A stretch of DNA of 29,878 nt from an uncultured Bacilli bacterium (GTDB lineage Bacteria > Bacillota_I > Bacilli_A > RF39 > UBA660): the NCBI GenBank assembly GCA_934140355.1, contig CAKPBH010000015.1, forward strand, positions 1 to 29,878, read 5' to 3'. The notes under the pieces are model-generated. The model saw nothing but the letters and a program-made list of their open reading frames with translations, was not told the DNA's origin and made no database searches. Every line of letters begins with the position of its first letter. Positions within the stretch are counted from its first letter, which is position 1. Below, piece by piece: positions 7,744 to 15,470 of this stretch. The translations under genes and the position numbers were made by a program.

Positions 7744-10437
7744 ATGAAAAAAATGACAAGTGAACAAATTATAAGAACATATATTGACTTTTTTGTAAGT
7801 CATGGACATCTAGAAGTACCAAGTGCTTCTCTAATCCCTAAAGATGACCCTAGTGTTTTATGGATAAACGCAGGCGTAACCCCACTAAAAAAATATTTTG
7901 ATGGTAGTGTTGTTCCAAAAAACAGAAGGTTGACAAGTTGCCAAAAATGCATTCGTACTAACGATATCGAGAATGTTGGGGTAACAGCAAGACATCATAC
8001 TTTCTTTCAAATGTTAGGAAATTTCTCGGTTGGTGACTATTTTAAAAAGGAAGCACTAACTTGGGCATTTGAACTTTTAACTAGCGAGGAATACTTTGGT
8101 TTTGATAAGAATAAATTGTATATGACCGTCTACCCTAAAGATAGTGAAGCTTACGATCTATGGATAAGTCTTGGCGTTGACCCAACCCATATTATCAAAT
8201 TAGAAGGAAATTACTGGGAAATCGGGGAAGGACCAAGTGGACCTGATAGCGAAATCTTTTATGACCGTGGGGAAAAATTTGATAAAGATAACTTGGGTAT
8301 TCGTCTTTTAGAAGAAGATATCGAAAATGATAGATATATTGAAATATGGAATAATGTTTTTAGCCAATATAATGCTATTCCAGGGATTCCTCGTGAAGAA
8401 TATAAAGAACTTCCAAGCAAAAACATTGATACCGGTATGGGGGTAGAGAGAATGGCTTGTATCATGCAAGGTGCTATTACTAACTATGAAACCGACCTTT
8501 TCTTACCAATTCTAGATAAAATTGCCGAGTTAAGTGGTATTCCATATGAGGGTCAAAAAGAATTCAAAGTCATCGCCGACCATATTAGAACCCTAACATT
8601 TGCCTTATCAGATGGGGCGACTTTTGAAAATTATGGAAGAGGATATGTTTTAAGAAGATTACTACGTCGTTCAGTCATGATGAGTAGAAAGTTAAATATT
8701 AATCGTACCTTCTTAGCAGAACTGGTTGATATTGTAATGGAAAAATACGGAAATATTTACCCAGACCTTTTACCAAACAAAGAATTAATCAAAAAAGAAA
8801 TCACGAAAGAGGAAGATCTATTCCATAAAACCCTAATCTCTGGTGAAAAAAGACTACAAGAATTATGTTCTAATAATCAGTCAAAATCTATCTCTGGATC
8901 TGATGCCTTCAAGTTATATGATACTTATGGTTTTCCTATAGAATTAACAATAGAATATGCTGCTGAACTAGGATTTAGTGTAGATAAAGAAGAATTCTAT
9001 AAACATATGGAAATGCAAAAAGTAATGGCAAGACAAAATCGAAAAGTAGTTAGTAGCATGAATCTTCAAAATGAATTACTAATGAACTATAAAAAAGAAA
9101 GTAAATTTATTGGCTATGAAAAATTAGGAAATCAAACAATTGTAATGGATATCATGAAAGATAATGAATTTGTCGACGAATTAACCGATTCCGGATACGT
9201 TTTTTTAGAAGAAAACCCATTTTATGCAGAATCAGGTGGTCAAATCTATGATACAGGATACTTGAAAAATGACTCTGTTAAAGCAGAAGTTGACGAAGTC
9301 ATTAAAGCTCCTAATAAACAACATTTATTGCATGTCAATATCTTGGAAGGAACTTTAAAAAAAGGAAGTACTGTCTTAACTCACGTTATGCAAGAGCGAC
9401 GAGAAGAAATTATGAAAAATCATAGTTCGACCCATTTACTTCAAAAAACATTGCAAGAATTTTTAGGAAGTAATGTTCACCAAGCTGGAAGTAGAGTAGA
9501 TGAAAATAGTTTTCGTTTTGACTTTACCTATCACGGAAGATTAAATGATGATTTAATTATGAAAATTGAAGAAAGAGTAAACGAAAGAGTAAATGCAAAT
9601 GTAGATACCAAAATAGAATATTTATCTCTAGAAGAAGCCAAGAAAAAAGGCGCTATGGCTCTTTTTGACGACAAATATGGAGATGTTGTTCGCGTTGTAA
9701 CAATTGGAGATTCCATCGAATTATGTGCCGGAACTCACGTTAAAAATACCAAAGAAATTGAAAAAATTGCGATTATTTCTGTAGAAAATAAAGGAGCAGA
9801 TACCTTTAGAATGGAAGGAACAACCAAAAATCATATCCAGGAATTGCTCCAAGTTGCCATTGACCCTTATCAAAAAGAAATCAAAAAACTATTAACTAAA
9901 GCCAAAAACATTTTATTAGAAGCCAAAGAAAAAAATATCGTCCTAGATTTTGATTATCAGTTTGAAGATGAAGAATTGATAAGTTACCAAAGTATTGTTT
10001 CATATAAGGAAAAATTAAAAGAACTAAAAGAAGAAATCAAAAAATTAGAAAAAGATTACAAAACGCTAAAAATGCAAAATTCCATTACGGATATCACAGC
10101 ATTTACAACCAATATGGAAATTATTGATGGAATGAAAACAAGTATTGTCATTCTAGAAGATTATGATATTGATAGCATGAAAAGTATTGCTGATGCTATC
10201 ATCAATAAATATGATAACTGTTTCGTCTTATTAGCAAATACCAAAGAAAATCATGTCAATATTATTGCTAAAGCAAATACTGATAAAGTAAATTGTGGTG
10301 CTATTGTAAAGGAACTATCGATAAAATGCAAAGGCAATGGTGGTGGAAGTAAATTTTTCGCTCAAGGAGGCGGAAGCGAAGCAGCGTTGTTAGCAGAATA
10401 CTTAAACGAAATAAAAACCACATTAAAAAATAATTAG
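7744..10437 (+). CDS. alaS: Alanine-tRNA ligase
   Basis: 897 residues from ATG 7744, preferred over GTG 7735 because GGAG (7729-7732) is correctly spaced for it. It charges tRNA-Ala and edits Ser/Gly mischarging. The order is complete: class II catalytic core (motif 1 FFVSHGHLEVPSASLIP; TRxHHTFFQMLGNFS; a GxGxERMA motif 3); a helical tRNA-binding domain; an editing domain with HxxxH at 560-564 (HSSTH) and CxxxH at 661-665 (CAGTH); a coiled coil (about 745-790); and the C-Ala domain with glycine-rich GNGGGSKFFAQGGGS. Slightly longer than E. coli AlaRS (876). It is the last gene of the operon starting at 6622; a new promoter follows at 10459. Confidence 0.98.
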   Translation: MKKMTSEQIIRTYIDFFVSHGHLEVPSASLIPKDDPSVLWINAGVTPLKKYFDGSVVPKNRRLTSCQKCIRTNDIENVGVTARHHTFFQMLGNFSVGDYFKKEALTWAFELLTSEEYFGFDKNKLYMTVYPKDSEAYDLWISLGVDPTHIIKLEGNYWEIGEGPSGPDSEIFYDRGEKFDKDNLGIRLLEEDIENDRYIEIWNNVFSQYNAIPGIPREEYKELPSKNIDTGMGVERMACIMQGAITNYETDLFLPILDKIAELSGIPYEGQKEFKVIADHIRTLTFALSDGATFENYGRGYVLRRLLRRSVMMSRKLNINRTFLAELVDIVMEKYGNIYPDLLPNKELIKKEITKEEDLFHKTLISGEKRLQELCSNNQSKSISGSDAFKLYDTYGFPIELTIEYAAELGFSVDKEEFYKHMEMQKVMARQNRKVVSSMNLQNELLMNYKKESKFIGYEKLGNQTIVMDIMKDNEFVDELTDSGYVFLEENPFYAESGGQIYDTGYLKNDSVKAEVDEVIKAPNKQHLLHVNILEGTLKKGSTVLTHVMQERREEIMKNHSSTHLLQKTLQEFLGSNVHQAGSRVDENSFRFDFTYHGRLNDDLIMKIEERVNERVNANVDTKIEYLSLEEAKKKGAMALFDDKYGDVVRVVTIGDSIELCAGTHVKNTKEIEKIAIISVENKGADTFRMEGTTKNHIQELLQVAIDPYQKEIKKLLTKAKNILLEAKEKNIVLDFDYQFEDEELISYQSIVSYKEKLKELKEEIKKLEKDYKTLKMQNSITDITAFTTNMEIIDGMKTSIVILEDYDIDSMKSIADAIINKYDNCFVLLANTKENHVNIIAKANTDKVNCGAIVKELSIKCKGNGGGSKFFAQGGGSEAALLAEYLNEIKTTLKNN

Positions 10438-10458
10438 TGTCAAATCAAAACAAAACCC

Positions 10459-10487
10459 TTAACAAGTAATTAATTTTATAGTATACT
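10459..10487 (+). promoter_or_regulatory. Sigma-A promoter of the lipoprotein gene
   Basis: TTAACA (10459-10464), 17-base spacer, TATACT (10482-10487), 20 bases before the ATG at 10507. Confidence 0.6.
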
Positions 10488-10506
10488 GATATCAAGCAGG
10501 TGAGTG

Positions 10507-10965
10507 ATGAAAAAAATTAGTTATTTAATTCTGATATTTCTTATCCTATCAGGTTGTGAAAATAAAGAAGAACAGTCAAAAAATAATTATATTGCCTATA
10601 AAAATAATTTACTTGAAATAGATCATTATACCAAATCTATTCCATTAGATATTATTGTCAATATAGAAAGAAAAGATAATCAGACCGTAGATTATCAAGT
10701 AACTTTCCAAAATCCAAAAGAAAATATGCATGAGATTAAGGCTATGGTTGTAAACAATTACAACAATGAAGACGTTTTTCCAACAATCGGTCTTTTTGAT
10801 GAGACAGAAGAATTACTAATAAACAGTCAAGAAAAAAATAAATTAGAATTATCAGGAACAATTGAAACAACCAAAAATATAAGTGACTTAAAATTAAATT
10901 TAAAAGTATGGATAGAGTACCAAAACGACGCAGGAGAGAAAAAAGAAATATACTATCAAGTATAG
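10507..10965 (+). CDS. Small lipoprotein, unknown function
   Basis: 152 residues from ATG 10507 (GTG 10504 overlaps the SD AGGTGAG). A lipoprotein signal peptide is clear: MKK, a hydrophobic run, and the lipobox LSGC with the lipidated Cys at 17. The mature part is about 135 residues of charged, beta-type sequence; the stretch IVNIERKDNQTVDYQVTFQN and later alternating strands suggest an immunoglobulin-like or similar sandwich fold. It has no recognised catalytic motif. It has its own promoter and a strong intrinsic terminator immediately after the stop, so it is monocistronic. It would be anchored on the outer face of the membrane. Confidence 0.8.
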   Translation: MKKISYLILIFLILSGCENKEEQSKNNYIAYKNNLLEIDHYTKSIPLDIIVNIERKDNQTVDYQVTFQNPKENMHEIKAMVVNNYNNEDVFPTIGLFDETEELLINSQEKNKLELSGTIETTKNISDLKLNLKVWIEYQNDAGEKKEIYYQV

Positions 10966-10966
10966 A

Positions 10967-10990
10967 CCACTTTGTAATAAAGTGGTTTTT
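10967..10990 (+). terminator. Intrinsic terminator after the lipoprotein gene
   Basis: Perfect 7-bp stem CCACTTT (10967-10973) / AAAGTGG (10979-10985) with a 5-base loop, followed by TTTTT (10986-10990). Confidence 0.9.
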
Positions 10991-11073
10991 CTATAGCAAA
11001 TTCTTTATTAAAAGAACAAAAAAATTGACAAAAAATTGATAAACTTGGGAATAAAATAAAAGTGGTGATTATT

Positions 11074-11244
11074 TTGAAAGTAAAACTATTTGACGAATCG
11101 CACGAAAAAGATTTAGAAGAAGATATCAATAATTTTATCAAAGAAAAAGAACCTGATATTATTGATATCAAGTTTAGTGTTTCTAATGCCATCTATGGAG
11201 AAGAACAAATTTATTGTTTCTCAGCTTTGATATTGTACAAATAA
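11074..11244 (+). CDS. cse60: Cse60-like sporulation protein
   Basis: 56 residues from TTG 11074, placed 6 bases after the SD GTGGTG (11062-11067); starting at GTG 11062 would put the SD inside the gene. The sequence KVKLFDESHEKDLEEDINNF, then IIDIKFSVS and EQIYCFSALILYK, matches the small Cse60 family. In Bacillus subtilis it is made in the mother cell under sigma E; its molecular role is not known, and homologues also occur outside sporulation clusters. A TTGACA at about 11027 precedes it, but the -10 (around GGAATAAAAT) is unclear, so I do not assign a sigma factor. A bidirectional terminator follows and separates it from clpB. Confidence 0.8.
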   Translation: MKVKLFDESHEKDLEEDINNFIKEKEPDIIDIKFSVSNAIYGEEQIYCFSALILYK

Positions 11245-11278
11245 AAATATAGAACCTTCCGTTAGGCTCTATATTTTT
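11245..11278. terminator. Bidirectional terminator between cse60 and clpB
   Basis: AAATATAGAACC (11245-11256) pairs with GGCTCTATATTT (11265-11276) with one mismatch. T-runs follow on both strands (TTTTTT on plus, TTTTTA on minus), so it can end both convergent units. Confidence 0.85.
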
Positions 11279-11302
11279 TCATTATTATCTCTAGAAGTAT
11301 TT

Positions 11303-13408
11303 TTACATAATAACAAATTTACCATCCTGATAATCAATAGAAATAGAAGAATTATATTTGATTTTATCATTTAAAATCTCGTTAGCGATTAATGACTCAA
11401 TATTTCTTTGAACAAATCTTTTAATTGGTCTTGCTCCATAGTTCTCATCATAAGAAGCATCAATAATCTCGCTCTTAGCCTTATTGGTAAGAGTAATCTT
11501 AATTCTTTTATCTTGAAGTCTATCTTCAATTTCTAAGACAATCTTATCCAAAATTCTAGTAACGACATCACGAGATAGAGAATGGAAAATAATAATTTCA
11601 TCAATTCGATTAATAAATTCAGGCTTAAAAGTACGATGTAATTCTTGCATAACCATCTCATTAGCGTTCTCTTTGTCACTCAAGATATATTCACTTCCCA
11701 AATTAGAAGTCATAATAATAATGGTATTCTTAAAATCAACCGTTCTTCCTTGACCATCCGTAATTCTTCCATCGTCCAAAATTTGTAGAAGAATATTGAA
11801 AACATCTTTGTGTGCTTTTTCAATTTCATCAAACAATATAATGGAATAAGGATTTCTTCGAACTGCCTCTGTCAATTGTCCACCATCATCATAGCCAACA
11901 TATCCTGGAGGCGAGCCAATCAAACGAGCAACAGAATGAGGTTCCATATATTCACTCATATCAATACGAATCATATGTCTCTCATCATCAAAAAGTTCAT
12001 AGGCAAGCGTTCTAGCAACTTCCGTTTTTCCAACACCAGTAGGGCCTAGAAAGATAAACGAACCAATCGGACGTTTAGGATCTTTAATTCCAGCCCTTGC
12101 TCGAATAATTGCCTCGCTAACCAAATGAATTGCATTTTCTTGACCAATTACACGCCTATTCATATTTGCTTCCAAGTTCAACAATTTATCTCGTTCACTA
12201 CCAACTAGTTTTTGTACAGGAATTCCCGTCCATTTTGAAATAATCGCTGCAATATTTTCTTCATCGACTGTGTCAGACAAAATATCATTTTTATTTTGTT
12301 TGTTCAATTCCAAAAGTTCACCTTCCAGTTTAGGAATGACTCCATGCCGTAGGCGAGCCGCTGCTTCTAAATCATAATTTGCCTCAGCAATTTCCAATCT
12401 GTAATTTGCTTTTTCAATTTCCTCTTTCTTTTTACTAATAGCACTATTAACCCTTTTCTCATCTTCCCAAGCCGCACTAATTTCTTTTTCTTTGGCACGC
12501 AAAGTACTTAAACTTTTTTCAATCTCTAATTTTCTGGCTTTAGAGATATCATCTTTTTCTTTTTTTAAGGCTTCCATTTCAATTTGAAGACGCATAATCT
12601 TTCTCGTTAATGCATCCAACTCAGTAGGGACGGATTCCATTTGCACTTTAATTGTAGCACACGCTTCATCGACCAAATCAATTGCTTTATCTGGTAAAAA
12701 CCGACTTGTAATATAACGATCTGATAAAGTAGCTGCCGCTACCAATGCCCGGTCTTTGATATTTACTCCATGATAAACTTCAAATCTAGACTTCAAGCCC
12801 CTTAAAATAGTAATGGTATCAATAACGCTCGGTTCATTCACTTGTACTTTTTGGAATCTCCTCTCCAAAGCACCATCTTTTTCAATATACTTACGATATT
12901 CATTTAAGGTTGTAGCCCCAATACAATGAATTTCACCTCTAGCAAGCATTGGCTTTAACATATTTCCGGCATCCATTGCTCCATCAGCACCACCAGAACC
13001 AACAATCATATGAATCTCATCAATAAACATAATGATATTGCCACCACTATTTTTTACTTCTTTTAAGACCGCTTTTAATCGCTCTTCAAATTCACCACGA
13101 TATTTTGCTCCAGCAATTAAAGAACCCATATCAAGCTCCCACACGGTTTTTCCTTTTAGACTATTAGGAACATCTCCCTTAACAATTCGATTAGCAAGCC
13201 CTTCAACAATAGCGGTTTTTCCAACACCAGCCTCGCCAATTAATACAGGATTATTCTTCGTTTTCCTAGATAAAATTCTAGTAATACTTCTAATTTCTTC
13301 ATCTCTTCCAATGACAGGATCAATTTTTCCATCACGAACCATCTGAGTGATATCTCGTCCATATTTTAGAAGAGGTTTTACTTCTTCTAGCGTAGAATCA
13401 TTTTGCAT
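11303..13408 (-). CDS. clpB: ClpB-type AAA+ disaggregase lacking the N domain
   Basis: 701 residues, against about 860 for E. coli ClpB. It is a protein-disaggregating AAA+ hexamer that works with DnaK. Present: NBD1 with Walker A GEAGVGKT (58-65) and Walker B IMFIDEIH; the ClpB-specific coiled-coil M domain (about 265-385); NBD2 with GPTGVGKT (455-462); and a C-terminal D2 small domain. The N-terminal substrate-binding domain (about 145 residues) is missing: the protein starts 17 residues before the GRDITQ linker. The start is sound (AAGAAAGGTGGG before the ATG), and the promoter is directly upstream, so this is an N-less form rather than a truncation. Similar short ClpBs are known from mollicutes and as internal-start isoforms. 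A CIRCE-like operator overlaps the promoter. Confidence 0.96.
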   Translation of the reverse strand: MQNDSTLEEVKPLLKYGRDITQMVRDGKIDPVIGRDEEIRSITRILSRKTKNNPVLIGEAGVGKTAIVEGLANRIVKGDVPNSLKGKTVWELDMGSLIAGAKYRGEFEERLKAVLKEVKNSGGNIIMFIDEIHMIVGSGGADGAMDAGNMLKPMLARGEIHCIGATTLNEYRKYIEKDGALERRFQKVQVNEPSVIDTITILRGLKSRFEVYHGVNIKDRALVAAATLSDRYITSRFLPDKAIDLVDEACATIKVQMESVPTELDALTRKIMRLQIEMEALKKEKDDISKARKLEIEKSLSTLRAKEKEISAAWEDEKRVNSAISKKKEEIEKANYRLEIAEANYDLEAAARLRHGVIPKLEGELLELNKQNKNDILSDTVDEENIAAIISKWTGIPVQKLVGSERDKLLNLEANMNRRVIGQENAIHLVSEAIIRARAGIKDPKRPIGSFIFLGPTGVGKTEVARTLAYELFDDERHMIRIDMSEYMEPHSVARLIGSPPGYVGYDDGGQLTEAVRRNPYSIILFDEIEKAHKDVFNILLQILDDGRITDGQGRTVDFKNTIIIMTSNLGSEYILSDKENANEMVMQELHRTFKPEFINRIDEIIIFHSLSRDVVTRILDKIVLEIEDRLQDKRIKITLTNKAKSEIIDASYDENYGARPIKRFVQRNIESLIANEILNDKIKYNSSISIDYQDGKFVIM

Positions 13409-13440
13409 AATTATCCCACCTTTCTTAAAAATATAAGTCT

Positions 13441-13468
13441 ATTATAACACTTTTTTAGCAATTGTCAA
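13441..13468 (-). promoter_or_regulatory. Sigma-A promoter of clpB
   Basis: On the minus strand: TTGACA (13468-13463), 16-base spacer, TATAAT (13446-13441) preceded by TGT (extended -10). Both hexamers are consensus, so the promoter should be very strong unless repressed. Confidence 0.85.
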
Positions 13469-13481
13469 TGTTAATTGCTAA
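13455..13481. promoter_or_regulatory. CIRCE-like operator (probable HrcA site) over the clpB promoter
   Basis: TTAGCAATT-N9-AATTGCTAA: perfect 9-bp arms (13455-13463 and 13473-13481) with the exact 9-base spacer of CIRCE, whose consensus is TTAGCACTC-N9-GAGTGCTAA. The outer TTAGCA/TGCTAA is kept; the inner three bases differ. It covers the clpB -35, the right place for heat-shock repression. HrcA is not in the window. Confidence 0.75.
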
Positions 13482-13486
13482 AAGTT

Positions 13487-13552
13487 CCTTAATGGTTAAA
13501 AAAATTCTTGACAATAGAAAAGAATAGTGTTAGAATAGTTAACCAATTAAGG
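13487..13552. repeat. Inverted repeat flanking the sortase promoter
   Basis: CCTTAATGGTTAA (13487-13499) is inverted as TTAACCAATTAAGG (13539-13552), identical but for one inserted base. The 39 bases between hold exactly the -35 and -10 of the sortase promoter. The right arm lies on the expected transcription start. Confidence 0.75.
13508..13536 (+). promoter_or_regulatory. Sigma-A promoter of the sortase operon
   Basis: TTGACA (13508-13513), 17-base spacer, TAGAAT (13531-13536) preceded by TGT (extended -10). It runs divergently from the clpB promoter; the two -35 boxes are about 40 bases apart. Confidence 0.8.
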
Positions 13553-13612
13553 GAAAGAGCAAAAAGAAGAGTTGGATAGAGATAAATACTTTCCCATCAC
13601 GTAAGTGGGTGG
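13551..13612 (+). promoter_or_regulatory. 5' leader with two mutually exclusive hairpins, sortase operon
   Basis: In the expected transcript, GGGAAAG (13551-13557) can pair with CTTTCCC (13589-13595). Alternatively CCCATCAC (13593-13600) can fold on GTGGGTGG (13605-13612) around a GTAA loop, burying the GGGTGG SD. CCC 13593-13595 is needed by both, so the first fold would expose and the second would hide the ribosome site. Neither matches a riboswitch class I recognise. Confidence 0.4.
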
Positions 13613-13616
13613 TAAT

Positions 13617-14267
13617 GTGAATAGAGTCAAGATTAAAAGAAAGATTGTTTTTAGTTTAGTTTTAATTATCGTTGGAATTTTCCTTCTAGCAAATGATTTT
13701 ATCGTTGAAAAACGAGAAAAAGTTTTTAGTGCCACTAATTTGGAATTAACCAAAATTTTAAAAGAAGAAGAATCCCAAAAATTAGAAAATCAACAAACGG
13801 AGAATCAGGCAAATTTCAAACAAGATACAAAAGACACAACATCACCTGTAGAGTCAGATTATGAAACATACATAGGAATTCTAGAAATTCCTAAAATCAA
13901 TTTTAGCAAAGGATTTTATCAAAAAGGATCAGAATTAAATAATGTAAAGTTTAATCTTAAGATACTAGATTCTTCTAATTATCCAGACGAAGAAAAAGGA
14001 AATACCATTATTATTGGTCATTCTGGAAATTATAGTAATAGTTATTTTGCTAATCTCTACCAACTTGCTGTAGGAGATAGTGCTTCTATTACTTATAAGA
14101 ATAAAAAATATCATTATAAAATAGTAAATATTTATGATGACCTTAAGGATGGTACCGTAACAATCTACAGAGATGAGAGTAAAACATGCCTAACTTTAAT
14201 TACCTGCACGAAAGATGATGAAACAAAGCAAACAATTTATATACTAGAGCTAGACAATATAGAATAG
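13617..14267 (+). CDS. Sortase family transpeptidase with Lys at the usual Arg position
   Basis: 216 residues from GTG 13617, the only start compatible with SD GGGTGG (13607-13612); GTG 13605 would overlap it. Sortases cleave a C-terminal sorting signal and attach surface proteins to the wall. Visible: an N-terminal membrane helix (about 8-28), a polar linker rich in Glu/Gln, and the sortase barrel with GILEIPKINFSKGFYQKG, catalytic His135 (IIIGHSGN) and Cys197 (TLITC). The third catalytic residue, normally Arg just before the last strand, appears as Lys204 (DDETKQTIYI). The TLxTC and IPKI context resembles class D or related sortases of clostridia and Bacilli. The first gene of an operon with two paralogous membrane proteins. 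No LPxTG-type substrate is encoded in the window. Confidence 0.88.
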   Translation: MNRVKIKRKIVFSLVLIIVGIFLLANDFIVEKREKVFSATNLELTKILKEEESQKLENQQTENQANFKQDTKDTTSPVESDYETYIGILEIPKINFSKGFYQKGSELNNVKFNLKILDSSNYPDEEKGNTIIIGHSGNYSNSYFANLYQLAVGDSASITYKNKKYHYKIVNIYDDLKDGTVTIYRDESKTCLTLITCTKDDETKQTIYILELDNIE

Positions 14268-14278
14268 GGGGGAAGATA

Positions 14279-15457
14279 ATGAAATATACAAGTATTTTTG
14301 AAAAAATAGTTCATTTAGTTTCTATGTTGAGTACATCTTGGACGAATTTTGCTTTTTTAATAATTATTTTCTTCTTAATTTTTCTTTTTACAAAGAAAAA
14401 AATTTCTAAAAAAGTATTTTTTATATTAGCAATCATTAGTAATTTTATTTTACTTTTCTATATTATTGCTACCAATGATATTTTTTTAGGAAAATTGGGA
14501 AATGATATTATTGATAATATCTTTCAAAATATTTATTTTCCTTCTACTTATGCATATTTATTTATCTATCTATTTATGAATATTAGCGTGTTAGGTAGTT
14601 TAATAAATATCAAACACCAAAGTTCATATAAGACAATTCATGCTATTTTCTTTCTTATTCAAAATTTTCTTTTTGCTCTTATTTTAGAAATCATTTCGAA
14701 TAATAGGATTGAAATTTTCAAAAAAGAATCGTTATTTTCGAATAAAAATTTGATTATATTACTAGAACTTAGTGTTATAGTTTTCATTTTTTGGTTACTT
14801 AGTTTACTGGTTACGTATTTAAGTAATGTTCTAACGGAAAGAATTATTTTACGAAAAGAACAAAAAATGCTATCTAAAGAAGATGAACAATTATTGGAAA
14901 GAAATTCTCTAGAACTTGAAAATAACCCTCTAAAAGAAAATATTTCCAATACCACAGAAAGTTATCCCAATAATGAAATTCCTAAACCTAGTACTTGCCA
15001 GTTTATCCCAACAATGCCAAATAGAACACCATTTGTTGCAAATCCTCAAGTGATAATGGAATCAAAGCCAAATTTAAATTATACCAATTATGATGAAAAA
15101 AGTAGTTTTGCAACAACTAATTTTTCTAAATTCAATGAAACATTTGATTTAAGCTCATTCATTCCACAACAACAAGAAAAAACAGTCATCCCAACTTTGA
15201 ATACGCAAGATACTTTGGATAAAATTTTAACGAATTCTCTACCTTATCTTCAAGAAAATAAAAAAATAGAGTTAGAAAAAGATACATACACACTAAATGA
15301 TTATAGAATCTTTAATAAAATGTTAAAAGATATAAAAGATCATAATCAAAGTAATTCTCTTACAATCAATAAAGATTTAGAATATCGACTAATTACCAAA
15401 TATTCTAATGAAAAATATGATTTGTTTAAAAGAATGTTAAAAAATTATTCTCATTAA
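14279..15457 (+). CDS. Five-helix membrane protein with cytoplasmic tail, sortase operon
   Basis: 392 residues behind GGGGGGA, 12 bases after the sortase gene. Five hydrophobic segments lie at about 21-38, 44-64, 91-112, 119-140 and 157-180. A long hydrophilic C-terminal half follows (about 185-392): charged at first, then Pro/Asn/Thr-rich, and ending in a small helical domain (YTLNDYRIFNKMLKDI to FKRMLKNYSH). I do not recognise the family. The next gene has the same layout, and the two align by eye in the helices (SxxIF/ISxIF spacing, a Y-S-x-x-K-x-Y loop, LLxLSxVIFV then TY) and in the terminal helical domain, so they are probably paralogues. The inferred job is an envelope function coupled to the sortase. 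Confidence 0.75.
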   Translation: MKYTSIFEKIVHLVSMLSTSWTNFAFLIIIFFLIFLFTKKKISKKVFFILAIISNFILLFYIIATNDIFLGKLGNDIIDNIFQNIYFPSTYAYLFIYLFMNISVLGSLINIKHQSSYKTIHAIFFLIQNFLFALILEIISNNRIEIFKKESLFSNKNLIILLELSVIVFIFWLLSLLVTYLSNVLTERIILRKEQKMLSKEDEQLLERNSLELENNPLKENISNTTESYPNNEIPKPSTCQFIPTMPNRTPFVANPQVIMESKPNLNYTNYDEKSSFATTNFSKFNETFDLSSFIPQQQEKTVIPTLNTQDTLDKILTNSLPYLQENKKIELEKDTYTLNDYRIFNKMLKDIKDHNQSNSLTINKDLEYRLITKYSNEKYDLFKRMLKNYSH

Positions 15458-15470
15458 AAAGGAGGAAGTT

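Noticed and set aside
10956..11192. Minus-strand open frame across the lipoprotein terminator and cse60
   Set aside because: It runs through a clear terminator and antisense to a conserved small gene.
11810..13346. Plus-strand open frames inside clpB
   Set aside because: They are antisense shadows of a highly conserved gene.
13487..13552. Inverted repeat around the sortase promoter as an invertible (phase-variable) promoter
   Set aside because: The 39-base segment is far shorter than known invertible switches and no recombinase is adjacent; operator half-sites are more likely.
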